A stretch of 64,000 bases of DNA, taken from contig NZ_CP025612.1 of assembly GCF_002868735.1 (NCBI RefSeq), positions 310,001 to 374,000 on the forward strand. The letters are read 5' to 3'. The first letter of the stretch is position 1. The number at the start of each line of letters is the position of its first letter. This DNA comes from Niveispirillum cyanobacteriorum (GTDB lineage: Bacteria > Pseudomonadota > Alphaproteobacteria > Azospirillales > Azospirillaceae). Under the pieces are notes generated by a model. That model had not been told where the DNA came from. It ran no database searches and worked only from the letters and a program-made list of their open reading frames with translations. Made by a program: the position numbers and the translations under genes. This document shows positions 50,024 to 57,678 of the stretch, piece by piece.

Positions 50024-52582
50024 ATGACGCCGTTAAAGAAAACTGGCGCGCTGCTGACCACCCGGCTTGTGGGTTGCGTCAGCCTGTTGGCCCTGTCCGC
50101 CGCCACCCTGTCCCAGGCCGCTGCGCAGTCCGCGCCGCCGGCAGGTGACATGCTGGAGGAAATCCAGGTCACGGGCATGCGTCTGGCCGAGAAGAAGGCC
50201 CTGGAATTGAAGCAGAACGCCGTGGGCATCGTCGATGCCGTGGTGGCCGACGATGTCGGCAAGCTGCCGGACCAGAATGTGGCGGAAGCCATCAAGCGCC
50301 TGCCTGGCCTGTCGGTCGCCAATGACCAGGGCGAAGGCCGCTATGTCATCATCCGTGGTGTCAGCCCCGATCTGGCCAATGTCACGCTGAACGGCCAGAC
50401 GGCGGCAGCACCGGAACCGGCAGGCCGGTCGGTCAAGCTGGACGATATTCCGTCGGCCATGATTGGGTCGGTGGAGGTGGTGAAGAGCCTGACGCCCGAC
50501 CGCGATGCCAACGCCATCGCCGGCCAGGTGAATATCAATACGGTCAGCGCCTTTGACCGGAACAAGTTCTTCGCGACGGCCCGTGGCAGCATCGGCCAGT
50601 ATCAACTGAACAAGAAACATCCGTTCGGCGGTGATGTCACCGTGGGCGACATTTTCGGTGATGATCGGCAGTTCGGCCTGGTCCTGTCCGCCAATTATGA
50701 TGAACGGCCCATCCGGTCGGAGAATGTGCAGGGTTCCACCAACTGGCGCACCGTGGGCGGTTATGCCGTGCCGGACGATTTCCGTCCGCGCGAATATAAC
50801 CTGACCCGCAAGCGTATCGGCGGCGTGGCCAATTTCGACTGGAACGTCAACGACGCGACCAAACTGTATCTGCGCAGTTCCTACGCTGAATATTCTGACA
50901 GCGAGGTGCGTGATCAGTTCCGTGTGGAAATCCCCACCACCATCACGGCGCAGACGGCCACCACCGGCAGCTTCCGGGCGCGCGGCACCCGGTTTGTGCG
51001 GGTGCGCGAGGAGGATGACAATACCGTCACCGCCAATGCCGGCGGCAAGTTCGAGATCGGTGAGGGCACGCTGGAGGTGGACGCCACCTATACCCGCGCC
51101 GTTAAGGAAGACCCGCTGCGCAGCGAGTGGCAGTTCCGCACCGGCTCCAACGCCTTCACGGCCACCTTCGACACGACCAGCGATATCTATCAGGTCACGC
51201 CGGCGGCGGAGGCCTATAACGCTGCCCTGTACGGCGCGCGTTCCGTGTCCTACGACCATCGCAAGGCGGAAGAGAACCTTTACCAGTATCGGGCCGATTA
51301 CAAGCTGCCCGTGGAACTGGGCGATGATGCCTTTGTGAAGGTCGGCGCCAAGTACCTGTCGCGGCACAAATCAAACAACCGCGATTATGAAAGCTATGAC
51401 GCTACCGGCTTTACCCTGGCATCGGTCACGGGGGAGGCGACGGGCCGCGCTGTGTTCGGTGGGCGGTTCCCCATTGATCCGCGCGTGGATTATGATGCCG
51501 CAGAGGCCTATGTCGCGTCCCATGCGGGTTCGCTGACCTACAGCCGATCCGGCTCCATCTCCAACACACTGGCCAATGATTACAAGGTCACGGAGGATGT
51601 GACGGCGGCCTATGCCATGACGTCGATCACCTGGGACCGGCTGACCCTGATCCCCGGCGTGCGTATGGAACATACGCAGGGTGATTTTGCGGCCAAGATT
51701 ATCAATGCCGCCTCCACCCCCGCACAGGATTTCAATTCCTTCGGCAAGAGCAGCTATACCGACTGGTTCCCCGGTATCAATGCCCGGTTCGATGTGAATG
51801 AGCGGTTCATCCTGCGCGGTGCCGTGACCACGGCCATTGGCCGCCCCAACTATGCTGACCTGCCGCCCTTTATTTCTGTCGATACGGGCGCTGCGACCGT
51901 CAGCAAGGGCAATCCCGACCTGACGCCGCTGAAGGCCGTGAATTTCGACCTGTCGGTCGAATATTACCTGCCCAGTGAGGGCGTGCTGTCGGTAGCCCTG
52001 TTCCAGAAGGATATCGACAACCCGATCTACAGCCAGGCTATCACCGTGACCAACGGCACCTTTGGCGGCATCACCCTGCCGACCGCGCTGGTCACCACGC
52101 CGCTGAATGCCAAGTCGGCCACCGTGAAGGGTGTGGAGGTGAATGCCAGCATCCAGGGCACCTTCCTGCCGTCACCCTTCGACGGTCTGGGCGTGCAGGG
52201 CAACCTGACCCTGACGGACAGCAAGTCCAAGGGCGTGCTGGGCCGTACCGACACGCTCCCCATGTTCAGCCAGTCCAAGCGCGTGGCATCGGCGCAGATT
52301 TATTATGAGAAGGATGGGCTGTCGGCCCGTGTTGCCTATTCCTACCGTTCGCCGTTCCTGGACACGGTCGGGGCCAACAAGGCGACCGATATCTATACCG
52401 ACAGCAACGGTTCCATGGATGCCCGCCTGGGCTACAATTTCACCAAGCAGCTTGAGGTGTATCTGGAAGGGGCCAATCTGACCGATGCCAAGTTCCGCCG
52501 CTATATCGGCGTGAAGCATCAGATGGCGGAGGCCGAGCGCTATGGAAGGTCGGTCAAGCTGGGTGCGCAGTTCAAATACTGA
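50024..52582 (+). CDS. TonB-dependent receptor of the inositol phosphate locus
   Basis: An 852-residue outer-membrane receptor. A signal peptide (about 1-35, ending AAAQS) is followed by a TonB box-like EEIQVTG, a plug with KLPDQNVAEAIKRLPGLSV, RYVIIRGVSPDLANVTLNGQ and VEVVKSLTPDRDANAIAGQVN, and a beta-barrel ending VKLGAQFKY. This plug type is that of carbohydrate-linked receptors in Caulobacter- and Sphingomonas-like bacteria rather than siderophore receptors. ATG 50024 was chosen over 50018 because GGAG lies six bases upstream. It is followed by a phytase-like gene, so the ligand is probably an inositol phosphate or its metal complex. Confidence 0.92.
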   Translation: MTPLKKTGALLTTRLVGCVSLLALSAATLSQAAAQSAPPAGDMLEEIQVTGMRLAEKKALELKQNAVGIVDAVVADDVGKLPDQNVAEAIKRLPGLSVANDQGEGRYVIIRGVSPDLANVTLNGQTAAAPEPAGRSVKLDDIPSAMIGSVEVVKSLTPDRDANAIAGQVNINTVSAFDRNKFFATARGSIGQYQLNKKHPFGGDVTVGDIFGDDRQFGLVLSANYDERPIRSENVQGSTNWRTVGGYAVPDDFRPREYNLTRKRIGGVANFDWNVNDATKLYLRSSYAEYSDSEVRDQFRVEIPTTITAQTATTGSFRARGTRFVRVREEDDNTVTANAGGKFEIGEGTLEVDATYTRAVKEDPLRSEWQFRTGSNAFTATFDTTSDIYQVTPAAEAYNAALYGARSVSYDHRKAEENLYQYRADYKLPVELGDDAFVKVGAKYLSRHKSNNRDYESYDATGFTLASVTGEATGRAVFGGRFPIDPRVDYDAAEAYVASHAGSLTYSRSGSISNTLANDYKVTEDVTAAYAMTSITWDRLTLIPGVRMEHTQGDFAAKIINAASTPAQDFNSFGKSSYTDWFPGINARFDVNERFILRGAVTTAIGRPNYADLPPFISVDTGAATVSKGNPDLTPLKAVNFDLSVEYYLPSEGVLSVALFQKDIDNPIYSQAITVTNGTFGGITLPTALVTTPLNAKSATVKGVEVNASIQGTFLPSPFDGLGVQGNLTLTDSKSKGVLGRTDTLPMFSQSKRVASAQIYYEKDGLSARVAYSYRSPFLDTVGANKATDIYTDSNGSMDARLGYNFTKQLEVYLEGANLTDAKFRRYIGVKHQMAEAERYGRSVKLGAQFKY

Positions 52583-52597
52583 TGCCCCGTCCTTGCG

Positions 52598-52630
52598 ACC
52601 CCGGCGGTAGATAGCCGTCGGGGTTTCCTT
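52598..52630 (+). terminator. Stem-loop between the TonB receptor and the phytase gene
   Basis: ACCCCGGCGG and CCGTCGGGGT pair with one G-U wobble around a 7-base loop, followed by TTCCTT. It could terminate or attenuate the transcript, giving less phytase than receptor mRNA. Confidence 0.6.
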
Positions 52631-52650
52631 GCCCGACAATGGGGAAATCC

Positions 52651-53931
52651 ATGATGCACACGATGCTGCGTCCGCTGCTTGCCGCCACTGCCCTGTGCCT
52701 GCCGCTGACGGCGGCCGCCGTTGAGCTTCCGGCACAGCCGGCGGGCCTGAGCCTGGAAAAGGTGGTGATGTTCACCCGCCACGGGATCCGCCCACCCACG
52801 AAGGAGCCGGCGGCCGGTCTGGCCGCACAAGCCTGGCCCACCTGGTCGGTGCCCTATGGCAACCTGACCGATCGGGGCGCGCAGGGCGTGGTGCTGCTGG
52901 GCCGGTTCGACCGGCAGTTCTTTGCCACGCGCGGCCTGTTTCCCGCCGATGGCTGTCCGGCTGATGGGCAGTACAAGGTGGAAGCCAGCGCCAAGGAACG
53001 CGCCATCCGCACCGCCAAAAGCATGGTGGAAGGCTTTGCTCCGTCCTGCAAAGTCACGGTGACTTACCCGACCACCGCTGACGAGGACAGCGTCTTTCAC
53101 CCGCTGACCGTGCCCGGTAACCGCCTGGACCCCGTCAAAGCCATGGCCGCTTCCTCCGTAAAGCTGCCACCCGGCGGGCTGAAGCAGGAGATGGCGGGGT
53201 TCGAGACAGAATTCGCCCTCTTGCAGAAGGCTCTGGGCCCGCAGGGCGATGAATGGTGTGCCAAGAAGAAGCTGCAGGCAGGGTGCAAGATCGCCGATCT
53301 GCATACCGCCTTGGAACCGGATGAGGAGGAGGGGCGGCCCGATGTGGGCGGTGCCTTCGGTCAGGGATCGACCATCAGCCAGACCTTCCTGCTGGAATAT
53401 CTGGAAGGCAAGCCGATGGAGCAGGTGGCCTGGGGTCGGGCCAGCCGCGACGATATCGAGCGCATGCTGAACTTCCATCCGTTGAAATTCAAATATGAGA
53501 ACCGGCCTTCCTACATTTCCGACCGCGCGGCGGCGCCCATCATGCGCCGGCTGCTGTCCTACCTGCAGGATGGGCAGGTGAAGCTGGCCCTGATGGCGGG
53601 CCACGACACCAATATCGCCGATCTGGCTGGCATGTTGGACCTGCATTGGCGTATCGACAGCTATCCCGCCGATGACACGCCGCCGGGCGGGGCCATTGGG
53701 ATCGAGATGCTGCACGACCAGCAGGGCCAGCGCTTCATCCGCGCCTTTTATCGTGCCCAGACCATGGACCAGTTGCGCAACCTGGAACCGCTGGACCTGA
53801 AGACCAGCCCGGCGGTGGTCACCTATATGGCCCTGCCGCTTTGCTCCAAGGGGCCTGACAAGACTACCTGCCGGGCAGAGGATTTCTTCGCCGCCATCGA
53901 TGCCAAGCTGAAGGCAGCCTCCCAACCCTGA
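52651..53931 (+). CDS. Periplasmic histidine acid phosphatase (AppA-type phytase/glucose-1-phosphatase)
   Basis: A 426-residue enzyme of histidine acid phosphatase branch 2. A signal peptide (about 1-24) precedes the phosphohistidine motif RHGIRPPT (43-50, His44) and the acid motif GHDTN (His318, Asp319). Several Cys residues allow the disulfides typical of periplasmic AppA. AppA-like phytases remove phosphates from phytate stepwise and leave mainly the 2-monophosphate; glucose-1-phosphatase is the alternative specificity. It follows the TonB receptor by 68 bases, within an inositol catabolic locus, which favours phytase activity. The GGGGA site selects ATG 52651. Confidence 0.88.
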   Translation: MMHTMLRPLLAATALCLPLTAAAVELPAQPAGLSLEKVVMFTRHGIRPPTKEPAAGLAAQAWPTWSVPYGNLTDRGAQGVVLLGRFDRQFFATRGLFPADGCPADGQYKVEASAKERAIRTAKSMVEGFAPSCKVTVTYPTTADEDSVFHPLTVPGNRLDPVKAMAASSVKLPPGGLKQEMAGFETEFALLQKALGPQGDEWCAKKKLQAGCKIADLHTALEPDEEEGRPDVGGAFGQGSTISQTFLLEYLEGKPMEQVAWGRASRDDIERMLNFHPLKFKYENRPSYISDRAAAPIMRRLLSYLQDGQVKLALMAGHDTNIADLAGMLDLHWRIDSYPADDTPPGGAIGIEMLHDQQGQRFIRAFYRAQTMDQLRNLEPLDLKTSPAVVTYMALPLCSKGPDKTTCRAEDFFAAIDAKLKAASQP

Positions 53932-53968
53932 CGGTTCCTCCCTCTCATGCTTCAACACCGTCAGCCTT

Positions 53969-53994
53969 GCCGCCCCGGAGCGATCCGGGGCGGC
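53969..53994 (+). terminator. Rho-independent terminator after the phytase gene
   Basis: GCCGCCCCGG and CCGGGGCGGC form a perfect 10-bp stem with a 6-base loop, followed by TTCTTCGCTT, 37 bases after the phytase stop. Confidence 0.8.
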
Positions 53995-54059
53995 TTCTTC
54001 GCTTGGTGGAACGCTCCTGCACAGGTAAGTTGCATGAAAAGAGCAGGTGCTTCATCAAG

Positions 54060-54431
54060 ATGTCAGAGCAACTTCCAGCCGTCCGTATTGTCGCGGTGCC
54101 GCCGGGTGAGGCCCCGCTGTGGGTGAGGGAGGCGTGGGTAGGCCTGGAATTGCCGCTTGTTCGTTATCTGTCTTCCAGAAAATTCCTCTGTGCCGGAGTG
54201 CTGTCAGGGTCCCGGTCGCGCTTTGGGTGGCTTTGGGATTTGCTGCGGGGCCGCACGGAAACAATCACCGGATACATGATCGACGCTGCTCTGGCGGTGG
54301 ATATTCTGTGCGCCTCAAGTCCGGCAGCGGCCGCTTGGTGGAGAGAGAACACGCCGGACTTGTTGGCGCCCAAGCGTTGCTTCATCTTCCATGCGGACGT
54401 TTGCCGGATGCTGCCGGAAGGTTCCATATAG
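54060..54431 (+). CDS. Hypothetical 123-residue protein
   Basis: I do not recognise this protein. It starts MSEQLPAVRIVAVPPGEAPLWVREAWVGLELPLVRY and is followed by a segment with several aromatic residues, SRSRFGWLWDLLRGRTETITGYMIDAALAVDIL, which may be an amphipathic membrane-surface helix. No signal or known motif is seen. It has two terminator-like hairpins around it and so forms its own unit. The ATG at 54060 lacks a good ribosome site; an in-frame start at 53967 would run through the terminator and is unlikely. Its codon usage fits the neighbours. Confidence 0.55.
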   Translation: MSEQLPAVRIVAVPPGEAPLWVREAWVGLELPLVRYLSSRKFLCAGVLSGSRSRFGWLWDLLRGRTETITGYMIDAALAVDILCASSPAAAAWWRENTPDLLAPKRCFIFHADVCRMLPEGSI

Positions 54432-54438
54432 TCAGCAA

Positions 54439-54474
54439 AATGGCCCGCTCCGTATCGCTACGGGGCGGGCCATT
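54439..54474. terminator. Bidirectional terminator between the hypothetical gene and iolG
   Basis: AATGGCCCGCTCCGTA and TACGGGGCGGGCCATT pair over 16 positions with one wobble around TCGC. AT pairs at its base give a short U-run in both directions. It separates the convergent genes ending at 54431 and 54495. Confidence 0.8.
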
Positions 54475-54494
54475 AAGGTGACCAGATGTGATGC

Positions 54495-55475
54495 CTACAG
54501 CGTCACCACCTGTCCGGCCCTTACCGACTGTGCCGCAGCCTCCGCCAACTCCAGGGCGCCAACCCCATCAGCATAGGTAATCGCCGGAGAGACCTTGCCC
54601 GACAGGATGTCGGCGAAATGGTCCATTTCCAAGCGGTAGGCGGCGGCGTAGCGGTCCAGGAAGAAGTTCTGCAACCGGTCGGTGGCTGCACCCTCCGCTC
54701 CCCACACGGATACGGTGCTTTCCAGCACATTGTCGGCCTTGACCATGCCCTTGGACCCGAATGCCTCGATCCGCTGGTCATAGCCGTAACCGCTGCGCCG
54801 GCTGTTGGAGATGACGCAGAGCTTGCCGCTGCCGGTACGCAGCAGGATCTTGGCCGTGTCGACGTCCCCGGCCTCCCCGATCGCGGGATCGACCAGACAA
54901 GAAGCGGCGGCATAGACCTGGGTCACCGGCTCGGAAAGCAGCCAGCGGGCCATGTCGAAATCATGGATGCTCATGTCCTTGAAGATGCCGCCCGATACCT
55001 TGATGTAGGAAACCGGCGGCGGGGCCGGATCGTGGCTGGTGATCTGCACCGTCTCCAGTGCTCCCACCGCGCCGCTGTCCAGCCGCGCCTTCAGCGCCTG
55101 GAAATGCGGATCGAACCGACGGTTGAAGCCCAGGAACAGCCGGGCACCGGCCAGGCTGGCGGATGCCGACCGGGCGCGTTCCAGGTCCTGATCGATCGGC
55201 TTTTCGCAGAATACCGCCTTGCCGGCGGCAACCGCGCGGCAGGAATAATCCAGATGCGTGTCGGTGGAACTGGCGATGATCACGCCGGCCACCGACGGAT
55301 CGGCCAATGCCGTCTCCAGGTCGGCCACCTGCGCACCCGTTTCGCTGGCCAGGGCGGCGGCGGCAGTTGCCACCGGATCTACGATATATTTCAGGCGCAG
55401 ACCCGGATGACGGGCGGCATTGGTGGCGTGGATGCGGCCAATGCGGCCTGCGCCCAGAATGGCAATGTCATGCAT
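54495..55475 (-). CDS. iolG: Inositol 2-dehydrogenase-type Gfo/Idh/MocA oxidoreductase (downstream copy)
   Basis: A 326-residue NAD-dependent dehydrogenase. The Rossmann glycine motif is ILGAGRIGRIHA (6-17), and the family EKP is at 91-93 (AVFCEKPIDQDL). The catalytic-domain sequence GGIFKDMSIHDFDMARWLL holds the conserved Asp/His pair, as in IolG. It oxidises myo-inositol (or a relative such as scyllo- or D-chiro-inositol) to an inosose. It lies 16 bases after a second, closely similar dehydrogenase. One copy may use another stereoisomer. Confidence 0.88.
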   Translation of the reverse strand: MHDIAILGAGRIGRIHATNAARHPGLRLKYIVDPVATAAAALASETGAQVADLETALADPSVAGVIIASSTDTHLDYSCRAVAAGKAVFCEKPIDQDLERARSASASLAGARLFLGFNRRFDPHFQALKARLDSGAVGALETVQITSHDPAPPPVSYIKVSGGIFKDMSIHDFDMARWLLSEPVTQVYAAASCLVDPAIGEAGDVDTAKILLRTGSGKLCVISNSRRSGYGYDQRIEAFGSKGMVKADNVLESTVSVWGAEGAATDRLQNFFLDRYAAAYRLEMDHFADILSGKVSPAITYADGVGALELAEAAAQSVRAGQVVTL

Positions 55476-55491
55476 GATTTTGGGTCCCTTA

Positions 55492-56478
55492 TTACATTCT
55501 CACAGGCTGGCCGGTCTGGACGGACAGTGCCGCCGCTTCGGCCAGGGCCAGCGCGTCGATGCTGGCCTGATATCCGGTTTCAGGTTTGGCCGTGCCGGCC
55601 AGCACCTGGGCGAAATGGTCAAGTTCGGCGGCATAGGCGCCGGCATAGCGGTTCATGAAGGCATAGGGGAAGGCGTCCGCCTGCGCCCCATCGGCGCCCC
55701 AGACGCTGACCGTGCTTCGCACCTCATTATCCATGCGGGCCATGCCCTTCGATCCAAAGGCTTCGATCCGCTGATCATAGCCGTAACCGGTGCGCCGGCT
55801 GTTGGACAGGGTGCAGAGGCGGCCCGAACCGGTGCGCAGCACCAGCTTGGCCGTGTCCACATCGCCCAGCCGCCCGATTTCCGGATCGACCAAACAAGAG
55901 GCCCAGGCGAAAATCTCTACCACCTTCTCCCCCAGCAGCCAGGGGGCGAGGTCCAAATCATGGATGGTGAAATCCTTGAACAGGCCGCCACTGCCGGGGA
56001 TGAAGCCGGCAGGCGGGCTTTCCGGGTCGTGGTTGACGACATGCAGGGTCTCAAGGCTGCCGATGGTCCCGGTGTCGATACGGGCCTTCAGCGCCCGCAC
56101 ATGCCGGTCGAAGCGACGGTTGAAAGCCACGAACAGGGCGGGCGCCTGGGGTCCGAAATGGTCCGCCGATGCAAGCAGCCGGGTCAGGTTCAGGTCCAGC
56201 GGCTTCTCACAGAACACCGCCTTTCCCGCCCCCAAGCAGGCCAGCACATGATCCAGGTGGCAGTCGGTGGCACTGGCCACGATCACGCCCTTCACATCCG
56301 CATCGGACAGGACGTCTTCCAGGCTGGCCACGCGCGCACCGGTACGGCTGGCCAGACGGTCGGCGGCATCGGCGCGCGGGTCAACGATATAGGCAAGGTC
56401 GAGGCTGGGATGGGCAGCGGAATTGCCGGCATGGACCCCGCCCATCCGGCCCGCCCCCAATTGTGCGATCTTGAACAT
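55492..56478 (-). CDS. iolG: Inositol 2-dehydrogenase-type Gfo/Idh/MocA oxidoreductase (upstream copy)
   Basis: A 328-residue paralogue of the preceding gene product, about half identical by eye. It has QLGAGRMGGVHA (6-17), the AVFCEKPLDLNL motif and GGLFKDFTIHDLDLAPWLL. The start at 56478 follows a GGGAGG site. It is the first gene of the two-dehydrogenase unit and divergent from the RpiR regulator; an AGAA-N6-TTCC site overlaps the -10-like TATGAT (minus strand, 56528-56533). It should produce the inosose that IolE dehydrates. The tandem duplication suggests that inositol isomers from different phytate types are used. Confidence 0.88.
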   Translation of the reverse strand: MFKIAQLGAGRMGGVHAGNSAAHPSLDLAYIVDPRADAADRLASRTGARVASLEDVLSDADVKGVIVASATDCHLDHVLACLGAGKAVFCEKPLDLNLTRLLASADHFGPQAPALFVAFNRRFDRHVRALKARIDTGTIGSLETLHVVNHDPESPPAGFIPGSGGLFKDFTIHDLDLAPWLLGEKVVEIFAWASCLVDPEIGRLGDVDTAKLVLRTGSGRLCTLSNSRRTGYGYDQRIEAFGSKGMARMDNEVRSTVSVWGADGAQADAFPYAFMNRYAGAYAAELDHFAQVLAGTAKPETGYQASIDALALAEAAALSVQTGQPVRM

Positions 56479-56532
56479 GGAACCTCCCCTGGACGGTCGC
56501 TCGCCGTCCTTGTCTGGAACAGGCTCTATCAT

Positions 56533-56565
56533 AGAACAAAAATTCCTTCCATTTAAAAAATGGAA
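56533..56565. promoter_or_regulatory. Operator-like sites for the iolG pair
   Basis: AGAA-CAAAAA-TTCC (56533-56546) overlaps a TATGAT -10-like hexamer on the minus strand (56528-56533). Next to it is a perfect inverted repeat, TTCCATTT with AAATGGAA separated by three bases (56547-56565 approximately), made of the same GGAA half-sites. Confidence 0.5.
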
Positions 56566-56605
56566 TTCATCTGCCGTTCAGCTTCAGTGGTCGATATTCC
56601 ATCCC

Positions 56606-56619
56606 GGAACGGATATTCT
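56606..56619. promoter_or_regulatory. GGAA-N6-TTCT operator-like site before the RpiR gene
   Basis: GGAA-CGGATA-TTCT lies 31 bases before the regulator ATG and is one base from the GGAA-N6-TTCC motif, which suggests autoregulation. Confidence 0.45.
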
Positions 56620-56650
56620 ATCTGAAAGAGCATTGGAACCGAGGGGCATG

Positions 56651-57547
56651 ATGGAAGAGGAAATATCAGATCTGGCGGCACCGCCCGCCACCGCAGAGGA
56701 ATTGCGGGCTCTGATCCTGGAACGTTATGACGGCTTGTCGAAGCGGCTGAAGCAGATCGCGCGCTTCGTGCTGGATCAGCCGAACGAGACGGCGCTGGAA
56801 ACCCTGGCCGTGATTGCCGAGCGGACCAATGTCCAGCCATCGGCGATCATCCGCTTTGCCAAGACCTTCGGCTTTTCCGGGGCCAGCCAGATGCAGCGGC
56901 TGTTCCGCGATGGTCTGGTGTCGGGCAATGCCGCCCTGAACTATGGCGAACGGGTGCGCAGCTTTGCGCAGAGTGCAGCGACCAACCCGGCCCGCAACCC
57001 GGCGGAACTTTTGTCGGAGTTTGTGGGTGGCAATGTCCTGGCGCTGCAGACATTGGAACAGCCGGCGACGGTGGAACAGGTGGACGGAGCCATCCGCCTG
57101 ATCCAGGGCGCTGACACGCTTTACGTTGCCGGTTTCCGACGGTCTTTCCCGGTGGCGTCATACCTTGCCTATCTGCTGCAACAGGTGGGGCGGCGTACCA
57201 TCCTGGTCGATGGGGTGGCGGGGCTGGCGCGACAGCAGATGTCGGCCATCCGCAAGGGCGATCTGCTGATCGGCATTTCCTATCAGCCCTATGCCGGTGA
57301 AACGCTGGAACTGGTGGAACGCGCGGTGGAGCAGGGGGCCGATATCCTGGCCATTTCCGACAGTCTGGTCAGCCCTATCGCCAAGCCCGCCACCTGTGTT
57401 TTGCAGGTACGTGAGGCGGAGGTGCGGGGCTTCCGTTCGCTGGCGGCCAGCATCTGTCTGGCACAAGCGCTGGCCATCGGGCTGGCATTCGCGGCAGAGG
57501 AAAAGCCTGTGGAACCGGCACCTAAGCGTAAGGGACGGAAGGCTTGA
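56651..57547 (+). CDS. RpiR-family regulator of inositol genes (IolR-type)
   Basis: A 298-residue RpiR protein. The N-terminal HTH_6 domain (about 20-95) includes LSKRLKQIARFVLDQPNETALETLAVIAERTNVQPSAIIRFAKTFGFSG, and the SIS domain (about 130-270) has LYVAGFRRSFPVASYLAYLLQQ and GDLLIGISYQPYAGETLELV, which bind a phosphorylated sugar in family members. In rhizobia the RpiR-type IolR represses iol genes and is released by a late inositol intermediate. It sits between the dehydrogenases and iolC, whose promoter contains a perfect GGAA-N6-TTCC site. ATG 56648 is also possible. Confidence 0.9.
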   Translation: MEEEISDLAAPPATAEELRALILERYDGLSKRLKQIARFVLDQPNETALETLAVIAERTNVQPSAIIRFAKTFGFSGASQMQRLFRDGLVSGNAALNYGERVRSFAQSAATNPARNPAELLSEFVGGNVLALQTLEQPATVEQVDGAIRLIQGADTLYVAGFRRSFPVASYLAYLLQQVGRRTILVDGVAGLARQQMSAIRKGDLLIGISYQPYAGETLELVERAVEQGADILAISDSLVSPIAKPATCVLQVREAEVRGFRSLAASICLAQALAIGLAFAAEEKPVEPAPKRKGRKA

Positions 57548-57575
57548 CGGTGGAGTTTTCATTCTATTTTTAAAT

Positions 57576-57589
57576 GGAATGAAATTTCC
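57576..57589. promoter_or_regulatory. Perfect GGAA-N6-TTCC operator upstream of iolC
   Basis: GGAA-TGAAAT-TTCC lies 89 bases before the iolC ATG. A TTGACG hexamer at 57544-57549, overlapping the regulator stop codon, is a possible -35 element with a weak AT-rich -10 after about 17 bases, so the operator would sit just downstream of it. Confidence 0.65.
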
Positions 57590-57678
57590 ATTGCATTCCA
57601 TGATGAAACGCCATAGCTATGGAGACGAAATTGACGGCCCGGTGAACGGGCCCCCGCGACACGCATGGGGAGTGTTGA

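Noticed and set aside
53967-54059. Longer start for the hypothetical gene at 54060
   Set aside because: It would place the start codon inside the stem of the phytase terminator (53969-53994).
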